NCBI GenBank assembly: GCA_035578155.1
Contig: JAPWDM010000013.1
Span: 12,239,527 to 12,303,526, forward strand
From: Brachynemurus nebulosus
Taxonomy: Eukaryota; Arthropoda; Insecta; Neuroptera; Myrmeleontidae
DNA length: 64,000 nucleotides
Reading direction: 5' to 3'
A model generated the notes under the pieces. It did not search any database. It was not told the origin of the DNA and saw only the letters and a list, made by a program, of their open reading frames with translations. The position numbers and the translations under genes were made by a program. The stretch's first letter is position 1. Each line of letters opens with the position of its first letter. Of the stretch, positions 1-12,205 are shown one piece after another.

Positions 1-925
1 AAAAGGGTAGAGGCAGGGGTAAAGAAAGGCAGGTAGAGGGTTTGTTTGCGTCTGTGTTGCCATAAAATATAAAAATTTATATATGTTTGTGTATACGTAT
101 ATGATGCACGATATGTGGAGCTTAACATTCTTTTCAATTTTTATTTTTGAATAAAACAAAAAAATGAATAAATAATAAATAGTACGCTACGTGATCAAAA
201 ATAAGCGGGCACTGTAAGTAAATTTTAAAAAAAAATTCTATCTATTCTAAAAGTCTTCTAGTCTAGAATTTTTTTGAAGTTTAATTTTTTTTCGTTTTCT
301 GAAAGTTTGAAAGAAAATTTACAATGTTATAGCCATTTTAATACAGTAGATTCAATTATCAGGTATTATACTTCAAAACTTGAAGTGCATTTTTCTTGAA
401 ACTACATTTTTTCAAGCTGGTCGACATGATATCTCGAGTTCTATTTACCCAGTCGACTTCGAATTCGGCATATACCTTCGATGTATGTTGCCTTATGGTG
501 AAAACTACGAATTTTTTTAGAAAGTTTAAAAAAAAATTGTCAAAAATTAATTTTTTGAAACAGTTAACGTTTTTTTGTTAAAAATTCTTTTTCATTGTAT
601 TTCCTGCCTTAATTACAAATTTTCTAAACCAGAATTTGGTTTTTGCTGCAAATGAATACAAATCCCAAAATCATGTTAACTAGCATATCATTTTTTTGCA
701 TTACTATATTTAAATTTTTTTCCTTAATCCTAAAAATTGCTTTCTATGAAAATTTTTTTATATGTTCTTAAAATATTAATAAATAAATTGTAAAGAGATG
801 CACAGTAAAATTATCAATAGTATTTTTTTTTTTTAATTCCTAAATAAACTAAAATTTTCACTCTCTATACTAGAAAATTCCCTTAAAGACCTGTTGTCTG
901 TGATACTACCAAAATGGCTTACTTT
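1..925. other. AT-rich stretch, no gene seen
   Basis: Purine-rich at the very start, then AT-rich with many A and T runs. A 61-codon frame at 396-581 has no recognisable domain and looks like chance. The segment near 390-412 (cttgaaactacatttttt) recurs near 34649-34666, so part of this stretch is probably old dispersed repeat. Confidence 0.5.
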
Positions 926-1118
926 CAGGCCCGACGAAAGGGTAACCGTGATTCGAGCCCCGGGGCCCGGGCTTGAGGAGGGGGCCCGTAACTATCAGTA
1001 GAAGGCCCGGGAGAATGTTAAGTTTTTCTTTTGCTCACCACTTATTTTTGAAAATCTTTAAAAATTTTTAAAAAATGCTATTTATTCCCGACGCCCGCCA
1101 TTTCTTTCCACGGCCCTG
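926..1118. mobile_element. short hAT-type MITE with CAGGCCC ends
   Basis: Seen: a 193-bp GC-rich island starts CAGGCCCG and ends CGGCCCTG, and is flanked by perfect 8-bp direct repeats cttacttt (918-925 and 1119-1126). Known: hAT-superfamily elements make 8-bp target duplications and often have CAGGGCC-type ends. Inferred: a non-autonomous hAT element with no coding capacity. It belongs with the elements at 1792-2091 and 61783-62034. Confidence 0.75.
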
Positions 1119-1783
1119 CTTACTTTTTCTCACATATGAAAAAGTAAATAATAAACATTCCTTGTATAATTATCTATGGGTTCCATCATTTTTCCATTCA
1201 CCGTTAAATTTTTCCGTTTTTATTCAGCAATGCAATGAATATTGCATGTAACTAAAGTATTCTTTCAATTACTCAAAAAACAAATCAAAACTTAATTCCA
1301 TCTCTCACACGAATACATCATATTCGTGTTCCTGTTTGATTTCTACACTGTTGCCAATAGTGTAAGGAATACAAAGATATAATATATAGTACCTACTCGT
1401 ATTTGATAGTTAAGTATTTACAAACTTTGACGAATATATCATAATTACAGTTTATTATAATTGGCTGACAGAGTTTTTCATAAAATTTCTTATAGAAAGT
1501 GCATCACTAATTTTGTCGTATAGTATAGATTAGTTTTCCTATATATTCAATTTGATGCAATACTCTGTTTAGAATATATTGTATGATATAAAGTTAATAT
1601 TACGTTTCAGTAACGTTAATATAACAATGCTTTGTAGTATAGTATTCTCTGGTAATATAAATTTCTCGGTAACTTCATAATTTTCAGCGAGTATTATTAC
1701 CAACATCTTAGAAATAAATGTCTACTTTGTATGTGAAATCATATATTATATATATTTATACGTTGGGGTAGCTAGCTGTGTCA
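1119..1783. other. AT-rich stretch, nothing recognised
   Basis: AT-rich DNA without a long frame or clear repeat, ending in a short TA-rich patch at about 1742-1760. I see no gene here. Confidence 0.5.
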
Positions 1784-1791
1784 GGGTTAGT

Positions 1792-2091
1792 CAGGGCCGG
1801 CTCGAGGTGCAATTGCGAGATGCAAACGGTGCCCCGCACTTCCAAAAGCCACCGCTGCGTCACTGATTCGTGACGATACTATCAAGGAATTTATTGTAAA
1901 ACATATAATGAAGTAATACACTACTAAAAAACGATCAAATGCGGATAGACCACCACATGTGCTGACAGAATCGTTGTTCCTAACAGACCGTTTGGAAAAT
2001 TGACTCATTGACTGTTGTACTAAATTCGTTTCAAGGCCCCGCAAATCACCAGACCTTGCACCAAGCCCCACTTTTATTCGAGCCGGCCCTG
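1792..2091. mobile_element. 300-bp hAT-type MITE with CAGGGCCGGCTCGA ends
   Basis: Seen: the left end CAGGGCCGGCTCGA is matched by the inverted right end TCGAGCCGGCCCTG. The flanks gggttagt (1784-1791) and tagttagt (2092-2099) agree at 6 of 8 positions, an eroded 8-bp target duplication. A 94-codon minus-strand frame covers most of the element but shows no transposase motif; I treat it as incidental. This is a non-autonomous hAT-like element. Confidence 0.75.
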
Positions 2092-2321
2092 TAGTTAGTT
2101 ATATATGAAATGATGCAGTTTTGCTTTGAATATAGGTTGCAACATCAATAATATACGTACATATACTAACACAAGCAAGTAAATTTTGGACTTGAAAGTT
2201 TTAAACCCCGGTTTAACAGTTGACAGTCTTCTCAACATTAGCTAGACTATAGACGCTAGTTATTAGAAAATTACACATACCGCATCTCAACCATAGATAA
2301 ATGTATTATTATCACATTTCT

Positions 2322-2656
2322 TTTTACAAAATCTGAGCGACTGCAGCCAGTACTGTCTTTACCTATAGGGAACGATGAACACGAATTCAAGACTCTCGAT
2401 CTGAGAGGGCCCTGGACTCATATCTATAAAACTTAGGAAACAAACTGGATACGATATTAGATTTCTTCTATTAATACTATTTCATTTCCCTTCATCAAAA
2501 CCCTACTGCCTAAAAAGCAGTAAACAAGGTAAAAAGATGAAAACAAGATCAAGATGAAAACAGAAATATGAGATGCAGTTGGGTGCATCAGATATTTCTG
2601 TTCAACTTGTTACAACATTTATGCCTCCTGCCTACTGCTTTACTTTTTTATTAATT
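2322..2656 (+). repeat. dispersed repeat N, copy 1
   Basis: This segment is repeated at 4389-4757 with high similarity over almost its full length. Shared landmarks are ctgcagccagtactgtcttt, gagagggccctggactcat and ctgcctaaaaagcagtaaa. This copy lacks about 30 bases present in the other (near 4516-4550). It has no coding frame. The class is unknown; inverted motifs around ctactgc suggest a fold-back element. Confidence 0.7.
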
Positions 2657-2705
2657 AAAAATATACCTATACGTATTTACTTCGAATGGAAATTACATAA
2701 AAAAA

Positions 2706-3125
2706 AAAAAATTCTATTTAAAATTAAAGAGTAATTGCTTTTAAACATTTCTCTAATGATTAAGAAAGTGTCGATATTTTTCTGAATTACATGGTCGTCT
2801 AAGTGGTCGGAAAACGCCATTTCGTATTATACGACCTAATGTTATTCTAGTTAATGGTAGAAATGACTCCAGGCTGAACGAATTCTATCTAAAGTTAAAG
2901 AAATGATTTTAAACATTTTTCTAATGCTTAAAAAAGTGTCGATATTTTTTCTGAATTAAATGATAGATCAAATGGCCGAAAACGACATTTCATATTACAC
3001 AACTTTTTATTATTTCAGCTAACTGTGGAAGTGTTTTCAAGCTTAAATATGCTATTTAAGTTAATTGCCTTTGCTTCTTTAAATGCTTCTTTAAATTACA
3101 TAGTCGGCTAATTTTAGTTGGATAT
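2706..3125 (-). repeat. ~170-bp satellite, 2-3 tandem units
   Basis: Two successive units share cattt(c/t)tctaatg, aagtgtcgatattttt and aa(c/a)g(c/a)catttc(g/a)tatta, spaced about 170 bp apart; a decayed third unit follows to about 3125. The reverse complement of the 42040-42770 array matches the same unit. The family is therefore present at two loci 39 kb apart in opposite orientation. Confidence 0.75.
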
Positions 3126-3218
3126 TAAATTTAAAAGTAATTTAAGAAATTGATAATTGTTATAATGTGGCCGGTTCGTACAAAATTATTCGAGATTTTA
3201 TCAAACTGTGACTGAGAA

Positions 3219-3235
3219 AAGGTTGGGAAACACTG
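3219..3235. mobile_element. solitary hAT-like terminus
   Basis: The reverse complement reads CAGTGTTTCCCAACC, a terminal sequence that I know from hAT-superfamily elements. No matching opposite end was found nearby, so this is one end of a decayed element. It lies about 90 bp beyond the 170-bp satellite units, which may have been internal to the element. Confidence 0.4.
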
Positions 3236-4388
3236 CTCTCTAGGGAAAGGCGGCTGTCCTTCCCCTTAACAACGGTAATGACTTTAATATACGAATCAAT
3301 GCTTATTCTTCAAACAGTAATAGTTAACCGATTGATGCTTCTGTCTAACTCACACACCACGTCGTACGACGTCATATAAAATGTATTAATTATCAAAATA
3401 GTGTACCACTTGGGCATTTACCATCGTCAACCGATTAACCAAATATGGAGTATGACTCCTGAGCAACTTATATTAATATTTGTACAGTTTTTGGCTGTCG
3501 CACCCTATAAATTTTCTCATAATACTGTTATTTTCTATGAGTATACTTTACATATGCAATCATATACGCATAACTACCAACGTTTTTGTCATTTTATACC
3601 GTTTTCAAATATACAAAGTTACACAGAGAGCAAAATTTAATATTCATATGGAATAAATAAAATTTCTAAGAATTCTAAATTGATACTTTTTTTTAATCAT
3701 TTCTGACAAAGAAATAAAGAAATTTAAAAAGAAACTCATCCGACTTTTAAAGTGAGATATTATCTTTAAACATTCTCCATACACAACGTGCCTCCAATTA
3801 ACATAAATCTTAATTATTTTATTAAGATTAATTGAACTCAGTAACCTGAGCCATAATTGAGCCACCCGCCAACTATCTTGAGAATGTTGCACGCACACTG
3901 ATTCTAGAACGTTGAATATTATTGGTTCGTTTTTGCAGAAAACAATACATAATTTAATTAACTATATAATATAACTCTAATATAATAATTTATGATGAAA
4001 GAGGCAACACAGGATGATAATAAGGGGCCCGTGGCTGGAAGTGGTGCGGTGGTGGGGGTATGAGTTTGGTGGCGGGGTGGCTTGATAAAAGCGGGAACTG
4101 GTTCGCTATCAAAGAGAAAACAACATGTAAGCAAGCGTCAGTCAATCAGGCTCGGTATTGTTATTATATATTTTAGTAGAACGTCAAATAGTACAAGCGA
4201 TTTCTGAGCTATATTTTGAAATCAATAATTTAGTTACGTAGTGCATAGATGAGGAACGATGCGAGGGGGGTAGGAGGGCGAGAGGGGTTATTGTAACGTT
4301 TACAGTAAATGTAGAGTTGAATTTAAAAAACTTTCACTTGGTTCAAATATCCCAGAATATTCTCTGGAATCGCTACTCGAAAATTTAT
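3236..4388. other. AT-rich stretch with two G-rich patches
   Basis: No convincing gene. Short frames at 3401-3640 and 3644-3898 lack motifs. A small hairpin (aatcttaat / attaagatt) lies at about 3808-3832. Two plus-strand G-rich patches stand out: 4022-4083 (many GGTGG-type runs) and 4261-4289 (runs of six, two, three and four G). Confidence 0.5.
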
Positions 4389-4757
4389 TCTTACAAAATC
4401 TGAACGACTGCAGCCAGTACTGTCTTTACCTATAGGAAACGCTGAACATGAATTCAGGACCCTTGATCTGAGAGGGCCCTGGACTCATATTCATAAAATT
4501 TAAGAAACAAACTGGAATTCTAGCTGATTTTCACGTTGTTTCGGAACCGACTTTTCTTCTATTAATATTATTTCATTCGCCTTTATCAAAACCCTACTGC
4601 CTAAAAAGCAGTAAACAAGGTAAAAAGATGAAAACAAGATGAAATTTTTAAAAAATAAAAATGAATAAAATCTGAAGGCAGTCGGGGGCATCAGATATTT
4701 CTGTTTAACTTGTTACAACATGTATGCCTCCTGCCTACTGCTTTACTTTTTTATTAA
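4389..4757 (+). repeat. dispersed repeat N, copy 2
   Basis: Second copy of the repeat at 2322-2656. Beyond its 3' end, sequence at about 4770-4810 is an inverted echo of the internal block at 4610-4650 (gatgaaaacaagatgaaat), so this copy folds back on itself. A 63-codon minus-strand frame at 4500-4691 is a by-product. Confidence 0.7.
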
Positions 4758-4810
4758 TTTTATTTTTTTCCATTTCATCTTGTTTTCATCTTTTTATTTC
4801 GCTTTTTGGG

Positions 4811-5580
4811 CATGATAAATTTAATTACTTACTAAAATTATTTCAAAAAAATATGTAAGTACTAGTTTATGACGGCAGGTCACCTAAAAAACTTTATTTT
4901 CTTACTATAGATTGTCTCTTGTCCGCGACTTCATCCGCGTGCAGTCATTGGAAGTGTTGGACTAGTTGTACGCTCTGTGTCGTCATCGACTCCACGCAGA
5001 CAAAGTAGCCGACAAAAAGAGATAAGTTTTGACATTTCACATATCTTATAGCCTCAATTTCGAGACTTAGGACAAACCCAGTGACACCTCCTTTATCAAA
5101 GTCCATCAAATTCTTTAGGCTGTATACTGCGCTACAAAAACATATTTTCATACTGGCCATACAACCAAAAACATAACCCACCTTCTGAGGCATAAGTAAA
5201 CATAAATAAGTATATTTTTAAAAGCTTTTATTTAACTTGCTATGTTAGTATGTTGGTTTAGATCAAATCTTGGAATCAAAATTTAGACAGGTTCTAATTG
5301 AGCTAGAGGCTTCAAATTTTGCATACGTTTCTAACCTTGATGACAATGCAATATTGTATAATTAGTTTTTCCCTAAATTGCCCCAAACAAAATTGTTGAT
5401 TTTTAGTCCTATGCAACTTTTTGACATTTCGAATTGTCAAATATTGTCCATTGATTTTACATTGCAATTTTTTGTTTCCATAGTTATGTCTGATTAGGGT
5501 AAATTAACCGATTAAAATATAGGTAAAAAAATTACTTCTTTATTTTTTTTTAAATTAATTGTAATCAGACTAAAGAGTAG
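4811..5580. other. stretch without recognisable gene
   Basis: AT-rich. A minus-strand frame of 82 codons at 4945-5193 has slightly more balanced composition than its surroundings but no domain I recognise. The rest holds only A/T runs. Confidence 0.45.
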
Positions 5581-5910
5581 AAAATAAAATAAAGTAAAAA
5601 AAATGTTTTTTAAGAAAAAGCTTTTATTTAAAAATGGGCTAAAAAAATGAAGTAACTACTGAGTGAAGTTTGAAGCAATATGCAACATAATTTATAAAAG
5701 CTTGAGGCGTTTAGTCAAGTTTGGTAAGTACTGAAAAGTAAAATAGCTACACTTATATCCAAAACAGAAATAATTAATGATAACGCCTCAAGCTTTTATA
5801 AATTACGTTGCATATTGCTTCAGACTTCACTCAGTAGTTATTTCATTTTTTTAGCCCATTTTTAAATAAAAGCTTTTTCTTAAAAAACATTTTTTTTACT
5901 TTATTTTATT
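5581..5910. mobile_element. foldback element, ~130-bp inverted arms
   Basis: Left arm 5581-5711 and right arm 5782-5910 are inverted copies with few differences, separated by about 70 bp. Matching landmarks are aaaagcttttatttaaaaat, gagtgaagtttgaagcaata and aagcttgaggcgtt. Such a palindrome would form a long hairpin as RNA. No clear target duplication was seen, so the superfamily is open. Confidence 0.75.
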
Positions 5911-6275
5911 AAACAATATTTTTTTTTTAATTACTTCAAATTACATGAACATACATGTTTTTGAAATTAGCTTCAAACAAATGAGTTCTGTGTGGTATAC
6001 ATAGGTATACCCTTTATACGTTGTACCATCAATTATTAGCTCTCCTGTAATCAATTTCCTCTCACAAAAGAGTTTACTTCCCTCCATGAGGTTGCCATTT
6101 CCATTTTCATACGATGCCATTTGGTTTAATTTTTCCTCTTTTTTCACTTGATTCGAACAACTTTGTTTTAAATTGTTTTAAAGAAATTGGAATAGCTGTG
6201 TCTCTATATGTGTGTGTAACTGAATAGATATAACTGAAGAAAAATTGAATTTTCTTACTTTTTCATTTATTAATC

Positions 6276-6550
6276 CAGTGGTTCTCAATCAGTGTCTAAA
6301 TGTTTTAATTAGTTTTAAAAGTAATTGATTCGTCCCGAAATTGGTACTACTGGGTCCAACAAAATTTTGTGTTCCGAACTTTTTTAATCAGAATAATTGG
6401 TACGCCCGGCAATGCTTTGACCAAACAGTGTTTCGAAAACGGTTTGGAAGTTATGTCGAAAACTTGTTGAATTTTGATGACCCCGAAAATTTCCGGCTAT
6501 CCCATCACGATGTACCTATCAGTTTGAAAATTTTGAGCGAAACATAGCTC
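6276..6550 (+). mobile_element. hAT-like terminus and adjoining short frame
   Basis: The sequence CAGTGGTTCTCAATCAGTG starts at 6276. CAGTGGTTCTCAA is a classic hAT terminus (known family feature). The partner end was not found. A 68-codon frame at 6341-6547 follows, with no transposase signature I can name. This is probably a truncated element. Confidence 0.4.
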
Positions 6551-6746
6551 TCCTTCCGGTGAATGTAAGTTTTATCTTCTATTTTGATTTTAAGTCGCGT
6601 CAGAATGTTCTATACCTGGAGAAACCGCTAGCCAGGAGGCAGTTGGAAAATGCCTAAATATTTATTTGCAAAGTAAACAATTAACAAAACGTAAGGAAAA
6701 TTAAATAATTAATATTGGAAAGGTTTACTTTGTGAAAATCCATATT

Positions 6747-6928
6747 AAAAAACATGGGATCGTTGCTTTGTCACTTTTCACAACAAAAATTGTATAAACA
6801 CGAGTCCACTTTCGGCCATTACGCCATCCTCAGGTGAAAAACACAACTGGCGTAATGGCCGAAAGTCGATTCCTGTTTATACGATTTTTGTTGTGAAAAG
6901 TGACAAAGCAACGATCCCATGTTTTTTA
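6747..6928. mobile_element. palindromic MITE with ~70-80-bp arms
   Basis: Left arm 6747-6817 (starts aaaaaacatgggatcgttgc) and right arm about 6845-6928 (ends in its reverse complement) are nearly identical, with a 25-30-bp loop. Inner arm landmarks are ctttcggccattacgcc and ggcgtaatggccgaaag. No coding potential. Confidence 0.75.
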
Positions 6929-8427
6929 GTAAGGAAAATTAATAAAACATAAAAAAAATTACACAAAGTGAAAGATTGTAAGAAAAGAATCCAAAAAAAT
7001 TCGTGTGCCAAATACAAAAGACCCCATTGAAGACCCCAAATCCAATTTCAGTTAATTTCAGGACCCAAATCTTCGACGACAAGTTATGTTTTATTTCTTG
7101 GGTCCCAATTCTAGGTGGTAACTGAACGTATCTGATAAAACTGCGAGGTATCTTTGGAAGAAATGAAATGGTACTGAGCAAAAATAAAACTAAGAGTCTC
7201 AACTAATTTTTTAAATACCACGAATCATCAAAAATCTATTAAAAATTACTTTCAACGAGGCATTTTCACATTTTTCTAGTTTTTCTTTTTCACCTACATC
7301 ACCTGTATAAAATAAATTAATGGAAAACTCTCGAATTATTTACCAACGGTCTAGCGAACACACTTGAAATTTTCTCATACGTTTTAAAAACAATCGATAT
7401 AGAACACCTCATCAACTTTAATACAAATTTTTTTTTTGCTATTTGCAAACTCTCTCTCTTTTTCTTTGTGATTGTCTATCTCTGTCTACTTTCATCTATT
7501 TCTATGGGTGCGTGTCACAGAGTAGAGAGGTACAGCAACTATCTCTATCATGAAATCTGCAGTGTGCAATTTTGTGTACCTTAAGCAACTTAGTAGTCAC
7601 TGTCTCAGTGGCAGTCGATGAGTGTAGGTCAATCACAAGACAATGGATGTGATTGTTATGTTGGTTGTGTTGGCATTATTACAATCCCCAGGAGTCAGAT
7701 GTATGCGTGGGGTGGCATAGCTATGTATTATGCAACAACTGAGCCACGTGGCCACCACCACCATCTCCGTTACTCAAACAAATACACAATATCGCACAAA
7801 TACAAAGTAAGCTCATGCACGTATTTAACATATTTTCTATCTCTTACTGGTTACACTGATTCCGGTAGTATAGAGATAGATATGTTGTCTCTATTACTCT
7901 ATGGTGCGTGTACCTCTATACATATCAAATGAAACTCTATCTTACAACTGATTGAGCTGGAAAAATAAAATTAATACTATTAGTCATATTTTTCAATTGA
8001 CATTTTCCACTGGAAGAATTATATTTAATCGATTATTGATTTCCAATTACTGTCTGACATATTATTTGTACGTAAAACTACGTAAAAAAAATAAACTGTC
8101 ATATTTATAACGTATCTGTGTATATGTGTGTTTTTAGACGAGAGGTGAGGGGTTGGCCAGGGTTAGATTTTGATGATATTGTGGGTGTAGGAGTGAGACA
8201 GATATAAGCATGATTGTAATATGTCTCGGTATAATCAAGTCAGACAGTTATACAATGTTTTTATTAGTGAAATTCGACTATTATTTATTGATATCGATGA
8301 ATTTGTTTTTGCAGTCGTGTGCCGTATATCGACTTGTCGGGCTATGGCTAATCGTCACAGTAATAATGTTTTTACTGACATTACAGTTGTAATATAGTTT
8401 ATATATCTAAATGATTAATAGTATGCT
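6929..8427. other. stretch with CT-rich patch, no assigned gene
   Basis: It contains a pyrimidine-rich patch at 7448-7500. A 104-codon frame at 7618-7932 has no recognisable domain and is Tyr/Ser/His rich; I do not call it a gene. No transposon structure was seen in 6940-8420, which makes this one of the larger apparently non-repetitive blocks. Confidence 0.4.
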
Positions 8428-8520
8428 ACTTACCGAGGAGCGTAAGTGTTATTTTTGTGGCCACGAGTGCAGTTTCGACTTGGATTCTTAGGCATCCAGG
8501 GTTACAAAAAGAATCTTATG
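8428..8520. other. short open segment with splice-like edges on both strands
   Basis: On the plus strand a frame encoding FRLGFLGIQGYKKNLMG ends at a strong donor-like G|GTAAGTT (about 8521). On the minus strand an open segment ends at CTCG|GTAAGTAGC (about 8428). Both look splice-like, but no family is recognised and the two readings cannot both be right. It may be host exon or transposon fossil. Confidence 0.15.
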
Positions 8521-8569
8521 GGTAAGTTAATTTTTCAACCAAAAAAATGTTGTATAAATTGACAAAAGT

Positions 8570-8894
8570 TAATAAAATTTTCTCCACTCACGTAATATTT
8601 TTTCAACATAAATATTGAAGAGCAATGGTGAGAGGACACAACCCTGTCTTAATCCTTTTCTTACCAAAAATCCTTTGGTTAGTCTTTTGCCTATTTTTAC
8701 TTTTGATATACAGTTACTGTATAAATGTTTTATTGCTTGAATCAAGGTTACATTTCTATTTGACTCTTCAAATACCTCAAACAGTCTTTTAATCGGTACG
8801 CTGTCATAAGCTTTAGTAAGATCAACGAAGAGCAGATGTAACTCTCGATTTGAACGACATCTAAAACAAAATCTATATACTTTCTGTGTCGTTT
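8570..8894 (-). pseudogene. non-LTR retrotransposon reverse-transcriptase fragment
   Basis: The minus strand reads continuously through LLFVDLTKAYDSVPIKRLFE and, about 50 residues later, KGLRQGCVLSPLLFNIYVEK. These are the conserved RT blocks around the first catalytic aspartate (F-V-D-x-x-K-A-Y-D-S-V) and the GLRQGC-x-LSPxLFNIY motif of non-LTR retrotransposons. There is no start codon and no YADD box, so only about 100 residues of a domain that normally spans 250 or more remain. The reading frame ends at a stop near 8570. Clade (RTE-like or Jockey/CR1-like) is not decidable by eye. This is a dead fragment, although the frame is well kept. Confidence 0.85.
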
Positions 8895-10669
8895 ATAACA
8901 TCAGAAATAAAAAAAAGCAATAGAAATTTAATATTAAGTTACACCATTGATTTCTCCGTCGTTAATCGGTAAATGACTGTACTATTTATTTAAAACACAA
9001 TATCCATATAAATATAAAAGAGGAGTTGTTTCATTTGAATATTAAAATTTATTTTAAACCGCCGATTTCCAAAAACAATAATAAAACAGTATTAAAAACG
9101 TATGTATAATTTAATTGTAATTATTCCAAATAATATTTTCAAAACCATAATAGATTAAAATGGTTACATAAATTCTACGTTTTTTTTTTTTTTTTAAGTT
9201 TTGCAGCAATGCAGAAAGAACGCAACAACACACACGAACTAAACAACCTAACTCTAACATATCTGTACAGACAGTTTCGCCCTCGCCACTATGTGGAGGT
9301 ATGAATGGTGGGGGTAGTGTGGTGGTAGGGGTAGTGCAGTAGTGGGGCGGACAGGAGGTGGATAGTGTGCCACATCGATGGACAGTATATGTAAAACTTT
9401 GTACGGATAATTTAACATGTTGAAATGAAATTTTACCCAGGAGGCCATCTAACCCAAACTATTTAGTTTCGTTATAGTTTTTTTTTTGTTTTTTTTAACA
9501 TTATGTTATCCTGTTTGTCCATAGTACATGTCATGCCGTCAGGACAGACGTTTGTGTTATAAACATTTACATAATAAACGGGACACTATGTTTTAACAAG
9601 TCAACAAAAATTAAAACATATTCCATATTCTAAATTGGTATATATTTTTAAAATTTTTTTTTGTGTAAAATTTATTGTTGTAGAAATTTTATTACTTTTA
9701 AATCAACGTAGTTTTAATTGGGATTTCAAGAGTTTAATGTTTTATTACTTTTATTTATTTACTTATTTAACTAGTCTTTTATTATATATTGTACAATTAA
9801 TTTTGTTTTTATAGGTCTGCTCCTAAGAATTTTAAAGTATACCTATTGCCTAGAAAATTAGCACATTCAAAATAATTTAAGTAATTTTTTTAAGACTGGG
9901 CTAACGGTCTTCTGATAACTTTAGTCACCTCTATAAAAGTTCCTGAATTTTGTGTTTTTATAATTTCTGTTTGCTGATTTGGTAACTCTTAGTCGTAAAA
10001 TTTAGTCAAGTTATATATACAAGCAATTTCTTTGTCCGATATCTAGCAAATATTTAACATAGGTAATTGCTTTTCTTTTATCAAAAATTAAATTATATAT
10101 TAATATTCTTCAGTTATTATATTTGTATACCACATGTTTTTTGAATTTCCGCACGCTTATGTTGTAGCAATTTAAAAGTATTGTTGAAAAAGCGTTGTAA
10201 TAACATTGTAAAATGATGATTTTATTTAAAAAAAAATAGAGTTTTCCCATAAGAGTCCGTGTAAAAATTACAGAACTTTGAAATCACTTTTCTCAAAATT
10301 GGGGTAGTCAATTTTAATCGGAATAGGCTTGTAGTTGGTATTGAATTAAATTAATATCTAGAGAAGTTTCGTTAAATTCCTTTGAAAAAATCGTTTTATC
10401 CACCAACTACCATAATGTCTCCAATGGTTTTCAATTGTAGCTTTACGGATTTGCTTAAAATCGGTGAATATTTTGAAAACAGTTATAATGAATGCCAAAA
10501 TTATACTTACTCAGTTTTCCCGTCTTTTTCTGTTGTTTTAAATAACTTACATTTAAGGGGAAAATTACCAATAAAAAAAAAATGGTAATAAAAAATGTTA
10601 TGGGAAATAGAATTTCAAAATTCCATTTTTAAGTGGGTGTAAAACTGAAATATTGTTTATTTTTGAAGG
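8895..10669. other. AT-rich stretch, no gene seen
   Basis: Includes a T16 run near 9181-9196 and a G-rich patch at 9296-9367 on the plus strand. Its minus-strand reading gives a His/Pro-rich 64-codon frame that I regard as chance. No transposon ends were recognised. Confidence 0.45.
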
Positions 10670-10850
10670 CGTCTCCAAGCACTAGATAGAAAAAACGAAT
10701 TCGAAATTCCATACTTCGCTTCTAATTTCATTATTCTAATAATTTGTTCTCACTTTTTGAGGGTAAATGTGATGATCTCATCAAAATAAAAAAAAGTTTT
10801 CCTCAAATGAAACTTGATAAGAGTGATTTGATTGTATTGAGTAAGCTGAA
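10670..10850 (-). repeat. degenerate dispersed repeat M, copy 1
   Basis: It shares with 12960-13460, 31250-31450 and 36575-36960 a series of phrases: 'aatttcat(c)att', a 'gatgacgtca'-like box (here gatgatctcatc) and 'gagtgatttga'. Similarity is weak and by eye only. No coding capacity. Confidence 0.4.
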
Positions 10851-12050
10851 TCAGTGTGTAATTTAGATGTGGAACTGTGGATATTTGGAACTTTTCATTT
10901 CCGCTATGAAAACAACGAATTTTTTTCCAAAACCACTGACCTCCAATGTGTTGCGACCCCCATTGATTTAATGGTGACCTTGATTATTCTATCAGTAATG
11001 GAGAAAAAACGCTTTCCTATAAAATTCTCATTTTTTTTGCATGTCCGGCAAATGGTATAACCCTTCAAATTCAACTACTTTAAGGAGCACCACTGCTTGT
11101 TAACTCGATATCTGTATTCGTCGAGCTTTTTAGCTTACCAAAACAAAACTCGACTCTCATCTTATAATTCAATTTTAGTTTGAAAAACATTTTTTGTCAA
11201 ATTCTTTTCAATTTTATATTTTTTTCGTAATACAAATTCATTTTTTTTCTTTCTGTACAATCATTTTTTTGTATAATATAATGTGGTCAACAGAATATCC
11301 ATCTCGTTTGCCCGTCCGTCTGTCTATCGGTTTGTCCGTTCGTCCACTTTTTGTCTGTCAGTCTGTGAAACCAACAATACGACATGTGTTCAAACCAATC
11401 GTTTTTTCTATAATATTTAAAAATGTTTTTTAAATTGATTTCAACAAATACTGACATTTAATTTTTTTGTTTGTCAATGGCTAGAGCTCCGAGCTCGTTC
11501 GATTCAGCTCTAACCACGACAAGTGATGTTATTTGGTGGATGGCTCGTTGGATCAATTTGGGGTTCTGTGTTCGATGCCACAAGCAAATAATAAAAAATA
11601 TCGAAATCATTGCATCCACCACCACGACTGTCCTTGTTGTTTTTGTTTTATTATATCAAAAAAAAAAATTTTTTTGTGAAAAGTATTGGTTTGGTTTCGT
11701 TTTTTATTAATATATAAATGGGATTTGCCTTGTGGCAAAATGGATATTTCAAACGAAAAAGAGATGATTGAAATATTTTTTTTGTGATAAAAATATAAAA
11801 ATATTTTATTTTAATTCTGTCTGGTTGAGAAATTGACTGATAATAATTGTTTCAGTGGCTTAAGTAGTTGAACATATTGAATTCATTTCTGAGTTGAGAA
11901 ACATTACAGCCTTCCACTGCAGATTTTACACAAGATATTTCACAAACACCTAAGCGGTTTTGAAACGAAATCACAAAGCGGTCAGAGGCGAATCGAAGTT
12001 ACAAAGTAGGTAGCGGTTACATTTTTTCAAAAACTTCATAAATGAGTTGC
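10851..12050. other. stretch with TCTG/TCCG-rich tract
   Basis: The tract at about 11302-11370 is made of CCGTCCGTCTGTC-type words, as in repeats at 43822, 49620 and 63790. Short frames at 11194-11433 and 11471-11710 have no motif. No gene is called. Confidence 0.45.
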
Positions 12051-12205
12051 CGAAAAGCAAAGTCAGTTATATCCAAAAAAATAAAAAACTGAGATTTTAG
12101 TTGCTATGGATACTTCAGTTCATTTGGTATATGTTCACGTTGAGAAACAGTTCTAAAATAAATTTTATCCCACTAAAAATAAGTGAAGAAAAATGACGAA
12201 GGATG

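Noticed and set aside
1787..2071. 94-codon minus-strand frame
   Set aside because: It lies inside a 300-bp hAT MITE and has no transposase motif.
7618..7932. 104-codon frame
   Set aside because: No domain, no splice or initiation context that stands out; composition follows local base content.
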